Shown here in pieces: positions 1-10,934 of a stretch of DNA of 64,000 nt. The stretch lies in the NCBI RefSeq assembly GCF_052857255.1, contig NC_135505.1, forward strand, positions 23,604,269 to 23,668,268, written 5' to 3'. The position numbers and the translations under genes were made by a program. The notes below the pieces were generated by a model. The model was not told where the DNA came from. It did no database searches and saw only the letters and a list, made by a program, of their open reading frames with translations. The stretch comes from Amblyomma americanum (Eukaryota; Arthropoda; Arachnida; Ixodida; Ixodidae). Numbering within the stretch: position 1 is the stretch's first letter; each line of letters opens with the position of its first letter.

Positions 1-89
1 TCACCCCATTGGCTGACTCTGATCACATGAGGACACACAGCCAATAAAACGACACCGCGGTATTCTCTTCTTAGCTGTTTTGGTGGAAA

Positions 90-1050
90 TATCATCATCA
101 TTAGCATAACCATATGCCTGACTACGCACAAAGCCCTATCCCATGTCTCTCCAATTAACCTTGTCCTTTGCCAGCCGCACCCTCTGTATGGCCGCAAACT
201 TCTTAATCTCCTCCACCCACCTAACTTTCTGTCACCCCCTGGTACTCTTGCCTTCTCTTGGAATTCACTCCGTTACCCTTAAGGACCAGCGGTTATCTTG
301 CCTTCGCATCCCATGCCCTGTCGAAGCCAATTTCTTCCCCTTGATTTGGACTAGGATGTCATTAGCCCGCGTTTGTCCCCTCACCCACTCTGCCCGCTTT
401 CGGTGTCTTGACGTTACGCATATCATTTTTCTTTCCATGCCTCGCTGCGTTGTCCTTAACTTGAGCTGAATCCTTTTTGTTAGCCTCCACGTTTCTGGCC
501 CGTAGGTGAGTACTGGTAAGATACAGCTGTTGTATACTTTTCTATTGAGGGATATTGGTAAACTGCCGTTCATGATCTGAGCGAAGATGAGATATGCTCT
601 CCACCCCATTCTTATTCTTATAGTTATTTCCCTCTCATGATCCGGATCAGCGGTCACTACCTGCCCTAAGCAGTCATATTCATTTACCACTTCAAGAAAC
701 TCCCTACCAATTGTGAACTGCTTCCTTGCTACAATGTTGAACATTACTATGGTTTTCCGCATATTAATTTTTAGAACCACCGTTCTGCTCTGCCTGTGTA
801 ACTCATTTATTATGCTTTGAATTTCATCTGCTGAGTGACTCAATAAAGCAATGTCAACAGCGAATCGCAGAGATTATTTAGGTATTCTCCATTTACTCTT
901 ATCCCCAACTGTTCCCAATTCAGGCTTCGGAATACCTCCTGTAAACAGGCGCTGGCGACATCGTGTCTCCTTGCCTGACGTCCTTCCATGTTGGAATTTT
1001 ATTGCTGTCTTTACGGAGGACTATGTTAGCTGTGCAGTTGCTATAGCAGT
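90..1050 (-). mobile_element. RTE-type LINE, 3' part, degraded
   Basis: A minus-strand remnant of an RTE-type non-LTR retrotransposon, starting at its ATGATGATG-like 3' tail (seen as atcatcatca at 91-100). Coding piece 265-843 is the C-terminal part of the reverse transcriptase, with the conserved blocks 'LGQVVTADPDHEREIT', 'PVLTYGPETWRLTK' and 'KRAEWVRGQTR'. The better copy at 47604-48708 shows the same blocks in the same order. The FADD catalytic box upstream has been lost to frameshifts and the copy is truncated near 1050. Dead copy; class assignment is firm, clade name (RTE) is from motif memory. Confidence 0.8.
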
Positions 1051-1255
1051 TACGATAGCAGAAACATTAATAGAAGAAAAAATACAAGGATGCCGTCCGG
1101 AGATCTGTCGATATATTCATTGTTATAGTGAAAACTTATATGAAAAAATAGCTTTCATAAGCGATTTGGTGCTCATGAACGCTTTTGCCCAGAATTGTTG
1201 GGCTTGATTCTTCCGGCTGCCGGCATCCATTTTCTTACCTTTTTGCCGGGTGGTT

Positions 1256-1695
1256 TTATCATCACCATCGTCATCAGCCTGACGAAGCCCACTGCGGGAC
1301 AAATGCCTTACCCATTTTGTTCTAGTTAATCTTGTGCCAGCTGATGCAAACTTATCCGATCTAACTTCCTAATCTGAGTAGAACTTGTCGGGCCAGTTGG
1401 CCCATTATGAATGCAAAGAAAGAACTGCACAAACAAATCAAGGGCGGCGAAGAGGCAAAGACGGACTGCTCTTGTGTGCGTCTTTGCCTCTTCGCCACCC
1501 GTGCCTCGTTTGCGCAGTTCTTTCTCAACTAATCTGATCCGCCCACCTGATTTTCTCGCTACCCCAGATACGCTTACCTTTTCTAAGAATCCACTGCGTT
1601 ACCTTAAGAGAACATCGGCAATTTCCTTCCTCTTTGCATTACAAGGCCTGCTGCCCACACACATTTCTTCTTTATTTCAACGTCATTAACTTCAA
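1256..1695 (-). mobile_element. RTE-type LINE 3' end, split by a fold-back
   Basis: Minus-strand 3' end of a diverged RTE subfamily: a trinucleotide tail (atcatcaccatcgtcatcag) is followed by the 'agcccactgcgggacaaatgcc' type tail region and C-terminal coding remnants. It is interrupted by the fold-back at 1378-1528; the RTE sequence resumes after the duplicated CTAATCTGA. Non-functional. Confidence 0.6.
1378..1528 (+). repeat. PLE-type fold-back element
   Basis: A short hairpin insertion. It begins with a box 'gggccagttggcccattatgaatg' and then has inverted arms (about 1418-1463 against 1479-1526) containing 'gaagaggcaaagacg' and its complement. It is flanked by the 9-bp duplication CTAATCTGA (1369-1377, 1529-1537). 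Box and layout match the fold-backs at 20524, 33423 and 34210. Confidence 0.65.
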
Positions 1696-1699
1696 GTCT

Positions 1700-2735
1700 T
1701 TTGATGATTACTGCCGAAAAAATTTTAACTTGGCTACAATGTTTCTAGATGCGCTTGGTATGCCACAAAACTAATCGGGAGGGGTGCCCTTGTTACAGGA
1801 GTTTAAAAAGTCCTGTAGCAGATGACGCGTGCGCCCGGTTCCATGCTGCGTATTAGCCAACTTACCGGATATGACGTAGGTGCGATGTCCCGAGTAGCAT
1901 CCTCAAGCCGGACCCACTGAAGTGACGGATTACGGATGACATGCAGGAAGTGAAATTCTGGAATCTCAAATGCGGCTTGGCGGTCCTAGCTTTGGGACTG
2001 CGGCAAGGTTATAGAAATTGTAGGCGTGATTAATATGCTGAAACGCTATGTAGCTGTCGGGGGCACAGACACGCCCGCTGTATAAGTAAGCGCACGCCAC
2101 TTGCGTTTCAAAATTACTGTGGACAGTGGGCGTTGTGCGGCATATGGCGCCTTTTCGTTTCACTTGGCGTATTGGTGGGCTCACTGCTTGCTTCGGTCGG
2201 AATTAATCGAATGTCCGCGTCGGCTGTGGCGGTTCCGGTACAGCGTTGCTAGCTGCGACACAGCAACTGGACTCCTTCGAGAAGTTCTCAACACAGGGGA
2301 AAAAAGCGTCGTTGACTATATAGCAACATGCCGATGTCTTCGGAATTCGAACGTCAGAGCAGGAAGGCAGAAAGTTCGCACTAAGTGGGCAGTAATGGCA
2401 GTAGGCACGCTCAGTGGAAATCTTTCTGCTGGGAAGAACCTCCTCTGCGCGGCTGAAATATCCAGTGTAGAAGATCCAGTTTCCTTACTTCTATGAGCAT
2501 ATAATTTGCGCACGTGCCAGCGTATCCCCTGGCACGTGTAAGCCATAGAGAAACAGCAAAAAAAAACGGATGAAATTTCACGGCTTACCAACCTCTTGAA
2601 GCAGAATAAGCGCGCACCATAACCTCTGCATAATCCAGCTCTATAGCGCAGATACATCCACTGCGCATTGCCAGAAGGCTGTGGTTTGGTTCACCAGCTG
2701 GCTATCAACGGCGAGATCCGGAATAGCATGACTCA
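1700..2735. other. No gene recognised
   Basis: Intergenic or intronic sequence. Short open frames exist on both strands here, but none shows a recognisable domain, codon bias or splice context. I see no repeat edges that I can define. Confidence 0.4.
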
Positions 2736-2990
2736 CCCGCCACAGTGGCTCAGAGCTTATGGCGCTAGGCTGCTGATCCCGAGTGCGTGCGATCAAATCC
2801 TGGCTCCGATATTCTCGTTCCGAGGCAACAAAATACAAATCGCGCTTTGTGTTGTGCGATACTAGCGCACGTTAAAGAACCCCAGGTGGTATAAGTTCAT
2901 CCGGAGCCCTCCACTACGGCAACTCATTATTGCTTGCTTAACTCCCTCTTTCATTTCCTCCCTCATAGTTTGCCTTTGCCTCCTTTGGCG
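2736..2990 (+). mobile_element. tRNA-derived SINE (Ruka-like)
   Basis: Starts with a tRNA-like head: 'gccacagtggctcagagcttatgg' carries the A box and 'gcgatcaaatcctgg' is a degenerate B box (expected GGTTCGATCC). The body carries 'acgttaaagaaccccaggtgg' and 'ccggagccctccactacgg', which occur inverted in the SINEs at 21267-21504 and 57386-57578. Tick SINEs of this design are known as Ruka; the name here is by resemblance only. Confidence 0.7.
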
Positions 2991-3518
2991 TGGAAGTTCT
3001 TGTATCCGCACTAGAGATTCGCGTTCCGTACCCTACGTTTCCTTCTTTTGTTTTTAACTTTAACCACCACTGAAGCGCATGAAAGCTCGATGCGAAGACG
3101 AGTTCAACAACAAATCACTTCACTCGCACACTGTGCGATGTCTCTCTGGAAACAGCAATTAGAGCGTGTCCGAAGACAATAAGTCGATCACCCTTTATTT
3201 TATTTAATCCTTAAATGCCGTTACTCCTTAAACAGGCAGTGAACAGCATTGGTGAGATCCTGTCTGCCTGCCTGACGCTCTTCCTTATTGGAATTTTACT
3301 GCTGACTTTATGGAGGACTATGGTAGCTGTGCAGTTGCTATAGATATCTTCAAGTATCATAAGGCTCTTCTACACCCTGATTCCGCAATGCCTGCATGGC
3401 TGCTGAAGTTTGCACTTAGTTAAATGTTTTCTCGTAATCGATAAAGGCTATATATAGGGATATATCCTTTTAAATTAACACTCACCAGTCATAAAGGAAA
3501 AAAAATAACCGTAAGAGA

Positions 3519-3558
3519 ATTGACGTTTCGGCACCACTACGGGTGCCTTGTTCACAAT
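3519..3558 (-). ncRNA. Hammerhead-like motif, 3' copy of PLE-1
   Basis: Read on the minus strand: ATT, then GTGAACA, a hairpin of six G-C-rich pairs (GGCACC/GGTGCC), then GAAACGTC followed by AAT. ATT/AAT can form the base of stem I, GAAAC and GTC are the canonical 3' core and cleavage triplet. Against the canonical CUGANGA the core reads GUGAACA: C3 and G8 are both exchanged, keeping the pair. One extra A precedes stem II. Penelope-like elements are known to carry minimal type I hammerheads; activity of this one is unproven. Confidence 0.5.
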
Positions 3559-3585
3559 GGGATGAAAAACGAGACGGGCTGCTGC

Positions 3586-5987
3586 TTATGTACAGAAAAC
3601 GTTACGTATCGTGCGGACGTATATCTCGGGTAGATTGCCCTGTGTCCTGTTAATCACTTGGCTTGTCATTTGTATGTGAAGGGATTCCTTGAGCAGACGA
3701 GTAGATAATGATTTTTCTTTCTCAAGTATGCGCGTGGAATCCCAGTCAATCAAGTGGCCCGTGTTTTTGCTGGTGTTCGGCGAGAGCGTTAGAAGTCACT
3801 TTTTTGTTTTTGACGTCACGCTGGTGTTCTTTGAATCATCTCCTGTAGTCCCCTCTTTCGCCTATATAGGCTGCACCGCATTCTTTGCAAGGAATTTTGT
3901 AAACTACCCCTGGGTAGCTGGTCTTTTCTAGCGGTTCCTTTGATCGTACCAAATGGTTTCTGAGCTTGCTGGATGGGACATGGGCAACTTGGATGTCGTA
4001 GTCAGCCAGTATCCGGCATAACGTCTCGCTGACACCAGGGGCATATGGGATGGCTGCACGTTTTTTCTTATTGGCTGCTTTTGCTTCGGATTGAGGGGCC
4101 GCAGCGTGTCGTTCTTGTGATTGTAGCACTTGACGCGGGTATCCGTTCTTTGAAAGCTCCTTTCTTATGCGGCGGACTTCACGAGTTCTTTTGCATGGGC
4201 TTGAACAAAGCTTGAAGGCACGATTGTAAAGCGCCGCGGCAACGGAGCGTTTCTGCCCTATTGGGTGCGCAGAATGGAAATTCAGGTACTTCCCTGTGTG
4301 GGTAGGCTTCCTGTACACGCTCGTCGTGACGCCGTTTGCTGTTCGTTCGATGAGGACGTCGAGGAAAGGGAGGCGCCCATTGCTCTCTTCTTCCATCGTG
4401 AACTGAACGCTCTCTTGAAATGAGTTCAGGTGCCGTAGAAATTTTTCCGCATCCTGTCGTCGGATGATGCAGAAACAGTCGTCGACGTACCGCAGGAAAA
4501 ACCTAGGTGGCGGGTCGAACGACGCAAGCGCACGACTCTCTATCGTTTCTAGGGCCAGGTTGGAGCAGACTACGGAAATGGAGGCTCCCTTTGCTGTGCC
4601 GAAGATCTGCTTGTACATTGTCTTGTTGAACACAATGTATGTGTTTGACAAGCAGAATTTTAGGAGCCGGCACAAGTCGTCTGTCTCTACGGGCGTACGT
4701 TCTGGCAGAGACAAGTCGTTCTTCAGGGCATTCCTGCAACACTCGACTGCGAAGTCCACCGGCACGCAAGTAAACATGGACCTCACGTCGAATGACACCA
4801 GAATGTGATCATCGCCAAAAGTCGCAGTCTTCACTTTGTCAATGAAATGTGCCGAGTCTTTGACGTGCGTAGGCGTGTTTCCTGCCAAAGGCGCCAGTAC
4901 CAGGTGGAGGTATCCCGACAACTTGTTCAGTGGTGACCATGTGAAGTCAACAATCAGGCGAAGTGGTACCTCCTTCTTGTGTATCTTGGGCACCCCGTAT
5001 ATAGCTGGCGCCGAGCCGTTGTGACAAAGTAGGCGATTGTAAAGATAGCCTTTGTCGGGGGGACGAACTTGAAAACATCAGTAAGAAGTTTTTGCACCTA
5101 GGACTCGATTTTCTTTGTAGGATCTCGCACCAGCTTGGCATACGTCGTTGTGTCCTCTAGAAGGGCGTACATTTTTCGCACATAGTCGGTGCGGTCTAAA
5201 ACGACAGTGACGTTACCCTTGTCAGCAGGCAAGATGACGATGTCTTTGTTCATCTGCAGCCTGGTCAATGCTGTTTGCTCTGCGGGTGTGATAGTGCGAG
5301 TCTTGCTTTTAGCAAGCTTAGAAAGAGCTCCAATGGCCCTTGAGCGTGCTTCGCTTTGTAAGCTGGGGGCGACCTTGCGTATAGCCTCTTCAACAGCGCA
5401 GGTCATGTTAACAGCAGTTGGAGGAGCGCCAGTATTGAAGTTGAGGCCTCGGAGAAGTAGGCTGCGTTCATGCGGATCAAGCGTGTGCGAACACAGGTTG
5501 CATATACTGCCTGTCACCCCGGCCTCAGGCGGACTGGCCAACAGCTGCTTCAACTTGGCATTTTGTGCCATATGTTTCAATTCTTGATTCTTGGCGCCCT
5601 CGCTGTTGGCATGCAGAAGAACATCAAAGAAGTCCGCGGGAATGAGCTTTTCCAGGAACTGTTGGGCGCAATAAATGTCATTCTCCAGGCGTTTGATTGT
5701 GCATTTTGTCTCGAGGATCCTTGCCTGCAGTAGTCGCATTCAGCTTGAGCAATGGTTTGTCTTCCAGTTGGCGTACGCACGAGGATCGGTAGCCGCAGAG
5801 ACTTGGGGATCAATCCATGTGATTTGCAACGAAGATTGAACTGGAGGTGGCTTTGGAACGAAGTCAGCCTTGTCTTGAGGTTGACGAATTGTCGAATCTT
5901 GGTAACAGCAGGCGGCCCATGTTTCTCGCGAAGAGCAACATAGTTGAGGGTTCGACGGAAAGCCGTCTGGCGAGGGAAATTCAGCAT
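3586..5987 (-). pseudogene. PLE-1 reverse transcriptase / GIY-YIG endonuclease (broken)
   Basis: Penelope-family protein: N-terminal region, reverse transcriptase, then GIY-YIG nuclease. The start is the ATG at 5985-5987 ('MLNFPRQTAFRR'). The RT shows 'SFDVRSMFTCVP', 'TAKGASISVVCSNLALE' and the catalytic 'RYVDDCF' box, followed by 'LPFLDVLIER'. The nuclease begins with 'VYKIPCKECGAAYIGE' and its C-terminus ('ALAEHQQ..', 'NLPEIYVRTIRNVF') ends at a TAA at 3586-3588. Breaks seen: a frameshift near 5735, an in-frame TAG near 5100, a frameshift in the C-run near 5060 and another near 3835. A dead but recent copy. It acts, in intact relatives, by target-primed reverse transcription. Confidence 0.85.
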
Positions 5988-6045
5988 ATCCTTTTAAATG
6001 AACACTCACCAAAGTCATAAAGGAAAAAAAAATAACCGTAAGAGA

Positions 6046-6085
6046 ATTGACGTTTCGGCGCCACTACGGGAGCCTTGTTCACAAT
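6046..6085 (-). ncRNA. Hammerhead-like motif, 5' pseudo-LTR copy of PLE-1
   Basis: The second copy of the motif at 3519-3558, in the other pseudo-LTR and same orientation. The GTGAACA core and GAAACGTC are identical, but the stem II pairing has one mismatch (GGCTCC against GGCGCC), so this copy is more degraded. Confidence 0.45.
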
Positions 6086-6113
6086 GGGATGAAAAAAGGA
6101 GACGGGCTGCTGC

Positions 6114-6434
6114 TTATGTAGGGAAAACGTTGCGTATCGTGCGGATGTATATCTCGGGTAGATTGCCCTGTGTCCTGTTAATCGCTTGGCTTGTCATTTG
6201 TATGTGAAGGGATTCCTTGAGCAGACGAGTAGATAATGATTTTTCTTTCTCAAGTATGCGCGTGGAATCCCAGTCAATCAAGTGGCCCGTGTTTTGCTGG
6301 TGTTCGGCGAGAGCGTTAGAAGTCACTTTTTTGTTTTTGACGTCACGCTGGTGTTCTTTGAATCGTCTCCTGAAGTCCCCTGTTTCGCCTATATTGGCTG
6401 CACCGCATTCTTTGCAAGGAATTTTGTAATTTTG
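6114..6434 (-). pseudogene. Duplicated C-terminal piece of PLE-1 endonuclease
   Basis: The pseudo-LTR copy of the protein's C-terminus. It holds the end of the GIY-YIG domain (zinc/basic segment around 'CKECGAANIG..'), 'SNALAEHQQNTGHLIDWDS' and the terminal 'GNLPEIYIRTIRNVFPT' before TAA at 6114. No start codon and no RT: a by-product of partial tandem integration rather than a gene. Confidence 0.75.
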
Positions 6435-6760
6435 TAATTTTGAATTTTTTTCCTTTATGACTTTGGTGAGTGTTCCTTTAAAAGGATATGCTGAATTTCC
6501 CTCGCCAGACGGGTTTTCGTCGAACCCTCAACTATGTTGCTATATATAGGGGTTGGTCATATTCTGCGCATCTCTCTTTCACTTCATTGATAGTGCGAAT
6601 AATATCTATTTTGGAATATCCTTTACCAAGGCCTGCCTGATCATTTGGTTGATTGAAGTCTAAGGTTGCCCTGACTGTATTAGCGATTGCCTTAGTATGC
6701 AACAGACAGTAAGCTGATCGGTCTCTATTTTTTCGAGTCCTTGGCGTCTCCTTTTTTATG

Positions 6761-7203
6761 CCGTGGTAAAAACAGCGCAGCGACGACAGACACAGAGAAG
6801 ACAGAAGAAGACGGACAAGCGCTGACTAACAACTAAAGTTTATTGGAAAAAACACAGGTATTAATACACTCCTAAAACAACCAGGGAACACGCCCCTCTT
6901 AACATCCTTCTAATCGTGCGAATCTAGATACTTAATCTCACATTCGTGAAGAAGCACTGACGGTGTGCTGACGCATGCATCACCATTCGCGTGGATGCGA
7001 TACGCCTCACACAGTTCCCTTGTCAATTTATCCCTGTGCCTGCAAACAACTTTTGTCTCATGGAAAAGAGGGTTGCACATTTTTTTGTCGGGGGAACCTG
7101 GGATATTATTCAGGGGGCAATCTCTAAAATGTAATGCAAGGTTGGACGATGGGGGGCCATTTAACGAGGTATGATGCTGACGAAGACGGGTGTTCACACA
7201 TTT
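6761..7203 (-). mobile_element. 5'-truncated PLE fragment with 12-bp duplication
   Basis: Minus-strand 3' end of a different PLE subfamily. It encodes the endonuclease C-terminus ('SNLALHFRDC', 'RHRDKLTRELCEAYRI', 'VLLHECEIKYLDSHD' then stop near 6910) followed by a 3' UTR with 'caataaacttt'-like sequence and a terminal 'gaagacggacaagcgctg' segment. It interrupts RTE between duplicated TCCTTTTTTATG copies. The open frame 6910-7266 is an accidental fusion of RTE and PLE codons. Confidence 0.75.
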
Positions 7204-8182
7204 TCCTTTTTTATGTATTAAGATTATGTTAGCGTTCTTCCAAGCTTCTGGTATGGTAGACGTCATAAGGCATTACGTTTTCAATGTGGCTAGTTTTTCT
7301 AGCCCAATATCTCCTCTGTCTTTAAACAGATCTACTGTTACCTGATCCTCACTAGCTGCTTTTCCCCTTTGCATTGCTCCTAAGGCTTTCTTTACTTCCT
7401 CTTTCGTTACTGTTTGGATGACGCATTGCTGTGCGCTACTCTCTGTATTATTAACGTTCTGAATACATTGGCTACTGCATAGATTGTGTATATAGATTTG
7501 TGTAGAACTCTTCGGCGAGTGTAACTATCTTATCCATATAATTAAAGACATTGCCATTCCTTGTCTCTTAACGCATACATCTGGTTTTTACCTATGCCTA
7601 GTTTTCTCTTCACCGCTTTTAGGCTACCTCAGTTCTTCAGAGCATGTTGGATTCTTTCCATATTGAACGTTGTTATGTCGGCTACCCCCCTTTTGCTGAT
7701 TTATTAACATCGGTAGCTCTGCTAATTTTAGTCTGTCTGTAGGTTTAGACGCCCTCATACTTTGGCATTTCTTAATCAGATCTTTCATCTCCTGAGATAG
7801 CTTGCCGGTATCCTGTCGAACTATCGTACCGCTTACTTCCACGGCACACTCTGTAGTGATAGCAGTGAGATTATCGTTCACTGTTTGAACACTAAGGTCG
7901 GCTTCCTCAGTTAAACAGAATGAGAGAAAGAAAATGACGGAAATTTTATTCTTGTGTGCGTAGAAGAATTTATTCATCCCTACGGCAGAGGTTAAGTGAA
8001 TGTGGATGAGAGGCTCTTACTATACGCTGTCCACGAGCTGACCTGCATGAATATGTCTCTTAGATGCCCGTGTTAATTGCAGTGTACCCGATGTTTCTTC
8101 TCTATATAATGAAGCCAGTTTGGCAGCAAAAATTACACTGTTATCTCTCGTGCCTAAGCGGTGCCGTGTGGGATGGGCGCAG

Positions 8183-8342
8183 GGTTGGGCAGACGTGGGT
8201 CACCATGGCTCGAGGCAGGTGCTGACTCCCAACCTGGACGCCCTGGCCGGCGATGGGCTGGCGCTGGCCCACCACTATGCGCAGTCCGCCAGCACGGCCT
8301 CTCGAAGCGCCCTGCTCACCGGCCTCTACCCCATACACACAG
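8183..8342 (+). CDS. Arylsulfatase B-like gene, exon with sulfatase signature (catalytic Cys replaced)
   Basis: First visible exon of a lysosomal/secreted arylsulfatase B-type gene; active family members remove sulfate from glycosaminoglycan sugars. It starts after an AG acceptor (8181-8182), reads 'GWADVGHHGSRQVLTPNLD', the signature region, and 'ALLTGLYPIHTG', and ends in phase 1 at a GT donor (8343). Alignment to the family puts S-T-A-S-R at the C-x-P-S-R sulfatase signature: the Cys that becomes formylglycine is Ser (AGC) and the Pro is Ala. The Arg is kept. Upstream exons (signal peptide, first Asp pair) were not found. Together with exons at 27948, 29692, 43685 and 45840 the phases fit exactly, with no stop, so the gene is probably expressed but may be a pseudoenzyme. 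Confidence 0.88.
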
Positions 8343-8754
8343 GTGGGCTGCTGCTACACAGGTGCGCCCTTCGGCCGCTTCGCCTCTGGCCCCGCTTGCC
8401 CTGTTTCACCGGGGAATGTCTCAAGTAATCCCTTTTGTTTTTGCTCTTTTTTGTAAATTCAATCCAGTTTTTTTTTCTCATTATAATAGAAATGAAGGCG
8501 AGGGCCCGGAGCAAAACTTGCCGCTTGACAGCTTGACAAAGTCTCGCATCCCGTTTGGCAGCTACATTTGGACATAACTGAGCAAAGTGGATCACTTCTG
8601 CTCCTGAACACAGGAGAAAACAGAGAGGGAAGCTCTTGTATCTTGATAATGATTAATGTGCAAACATGGGCACAGCGAACGCAAACGGGAAAGAAATTAC
8701 AATGCTCACTGAAAGTTCAAGCAATTAGGCTGAACTTCTTTACCTTTTAATTCA

Positions 8755-9185
8755 TGGCCACTTTAATATCAACACAAGACACTATTTTGCAATACACCCT
8801 AATGAGACATCAAGCCATCGCCATAGCATATATATTCCTGTGCCACGCTCTCATAATGATTGATGAAAGTGCAGCTTTTTTTCCTCGAGCTATTAAAGAA
8901 TGAAACATGCTGCCTGATTTCATTGTAAAAAATGACTCCCTGGATGCCTGAAACCATACCTGGAGCGTAATACAGCAATATAATAGTTTTGCCTCTGCAC
9001 GTGCGTTTTCTGATTTAGCGTTTGATTCTTGTTTCTTTATGTCATGTGTATCCTCTAGTGGTTTGTGTCGGATATCATAGTTTAAGAATTTACCTTCTTT
9101 TGAATGTGCATTTATTCAATTTTTCCGCTCCTGTAATAGCCTGAGAAGGCTGACAGTATCAATAAATGAAATGAAATGAAGAAGT
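8755..9185 (+). mobile_element. CR1/L2-like LINE 3' end
   Basis: Codes for the tail of a reverse transcriptase ('SFFPRAIKEWNMLPD'-like, frame broken near 8870-8930), then a 3' UTR with 'ctcctgtaatagcctgagaaggctgacag' and a terminal 'tcaataaatgaaatgaaatgaa' short repeat. The same terminal design occurs at 24538-25318. 5' truncated. Confidence 0.65.
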
Positions 9186-9589
9186 CCAATAGTTTAAACA
9201 TCTAACGGAATGAGAGGTAAAGATTGAATGCAGAAAAAAATATACTCTAACACGATCAGGAAGGCTGAACGGGTTGTTGCATGTTCCCAGAATGTAATAT
9301 TTTGAAGAACATTGTTGCTGTGTACGACGTTGTCAAGACTTAGGCGTAACCTATTTTCCAATGTTTAATCATAGTATCAAGTCCCATTTTTTCAGCGCGG
9401 GAAAAAAAAATAAGGAAAAGTGTCAAGTACATAAAACAATGCAATCGGTCAAATTATGTTACGTCTTTCGCTCGTATCCTCGTTTTTTTCGCGCTTTTAA
9501 AAAATTGAATACATATCTTCATTCTGAGTTTTCTGTTCTTCTTAAACATAAGAGGTCCTGTAATTTTCCTTGCTCTGCTGCTGGGGTGG

Positions 9590-10113
9590 AGCGCATATGG
9601 CAGGTTCTCTCGGATCATGAATGGCAGTTTACCAGTGTCCCTCAAGAGAAAAGTGTGCAACAGCTGTATTTTGCCGGCACTCACCTACGGGGCAGAAACG
9701 TGAAGGCTAAAGAAAAAAGTTCAGCTTAAGGTAAGGGCAACGCAGCGAGCCATGGAAAGAAAAATGACAGGTGTAACGTTAAGAGACCGGAAGCGGGCAG
9801 AGTGGGTGAGGGAACAAACGCGGGTTAATGTCATCCTATTCGAAATCAAGAGGAAGAAATGGGCTTAGGCAGGGTATGTACTGCGAAGGCAAGAAAAGCG
9901 CTGATTCTTAAATTAAGGGTAACGTAGTGGATTCCAAGAGAAGGCAAGCGTAGTGGGGGGGGGGGGGGGGGGGGGCGGCAGAAGGTTAGGTGGGCGGATG
10001 AGATTAAGAAATTTGCAGGCAAAGGGTGGATGCAGCTGGCAAAGAACAGGGTTAATTGGAGAGACATGGGAGAGGCCTTTGCCCGGCAGTGGGTGTAGTG
10101 AGGCTGAAGAAGA
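9590..10113 (+). mobile_element. RTE-type LINE 3' part
   Basis: Plus-strand RTE tail: 'ggagcgcatatggcaggttctc', then the equivalents of 'SLKRKVYNS', 'PALTYGAETWR', 'RAMERKMTGVTLRDRKRAEW' with several frameshifts, then the non-coding tail ending in (gat)n at 10100-10113. Includes a poly-G run at about 9955-9975 that replaces coding sequence. It abuts the (ttta)n tail of the next element. Confidence 0.75.
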
Positions 10114-10115
10114 TG

Positions 10116-10126
10116 ATGATGATGAT

Positions 10127-10173
<47 letters not shown>

Positions 10174-10880
10174 TTACATACCGCCAACTTCCTCTTGGCT
10201 GTCCAGGCAGGAGTGAGTGAGTACAAATCGGGCACTACAAGTGAAAATAACAAAAACGTGTTCTACAACGAACCATGAGAAAATGCTTAAAAGGCAGCTT
10301 ATACAAAATTACAATAAAGCGGGCACTGACGTCATGAAAAGAAAGAAAAAGAAGTAACACATCAATGCAATGTTCAAAAACAGGAAACTGGTGAGCCTAA
10401 AACTAACGCGCTTCATTTCAAAGATTGCGCGGCAGACACAAAGGATTCGGCCGAGGACGTACTCGCGACTTCTTGAGGTAGTGCATCCACTGTGTTATAG
10501 TTCTAGTGAAAAACGAGAAGCGATAAGCGGTAGTTTCAGTCTGGGGCATCACAATTGTTTTACTGTGCTTGCCTCTGGTTTTTCCTGGTTTATTAAAATT
10601 GATGTCGATGTCGGAATTCATTTTTGTTCGTTTATTAACGATATTAAACAAAGTTTGTGAGTGATGTAGTCTGCGCAGAAATTCTAGCGATGGGAGGCCA
10701 GACCGTGTTCACAGGTCAGTGATCGAGGCTCGTCTACTATAAATATTATAAATAAATCTAAGAAGATTCTTTTGCACGCTTTCAATGTTGTTGACGTCGG
10801 TCTTTGTGTGGGGATCCCACACAGCATCGGCATATTCAAGCAAATGTCTAATTAGTGTCAGGAGGTATGATACAATGATA
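10116..10880 (-). mobile_element. CR1/L2-like LINE 3' end with (TTTA)n tail
   Basis: Minus-strand LINE end. The tail is (ttta)n at 10119-10174. Coding remnants read on the minus strand: 'LEYADAVWDPHTKTDVNNIE', 'QKNLLRFIYNIY', then 10418-10651 ending 'FSFFTRTITQWMHYL'. This is the post-RT C-terminal region typical of CR1/L2/Jockey-group LINEs. 5' truncated and frameshifted. Confidence 0.7.
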
Positions 10881-10934
10881 TATCACTGCTCAATATCTAT
10901 CGTTCTGTAGAGCTAGCTGCAATATGAAGTGTAA

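Larger units (their letters stand above)
3460..6539 (-). mobile_element. PLE-1: Penelope-like element with duplicated ends
   Basis: A minus-strand Penelope-like retroelement with a 12-bp target duplication. Segment 3460-3930 (C-terminus of the endonuclease, 3' UTR and hammerhead-like motif) is repeated directly at 5985-6434, forming the pseudo-LTR typical of PLEs. The outer 6440-6539 is an inverted copy of 5935-6030, including the start codon region of the protein. This partial tandem-plus-inverted layout is a known hallmark of Penelope integration. The body encodes one protein (see the pseudogene entry). Confidence 0.88.
3222..7905 (-). mobile_element. RTE-type LINE interrupted by two PLE insertions
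   Basis: One minus-strand RTE copy lies in three collinear pieces: 3222-3459, 6540-6760 and 7204-7905. Read on the minus strand it runs from the linker ('LSQEMKDLIKKCQSM' at about 7780-7800) into the reverse transcriptase start ('IPEAWKNANIILIHKKG' near 7215-7255) and on to the segment equivalent to 48490-48690. The PLE-1 insertion duplicates ctatatataggg (3448-3459, 6540-6551) and the second PLE fragment duplicates TCCTTTTTTATG (6749-6760, 7204-7215). Removing both restores collinearity with RTE. Confidence 0.75.
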
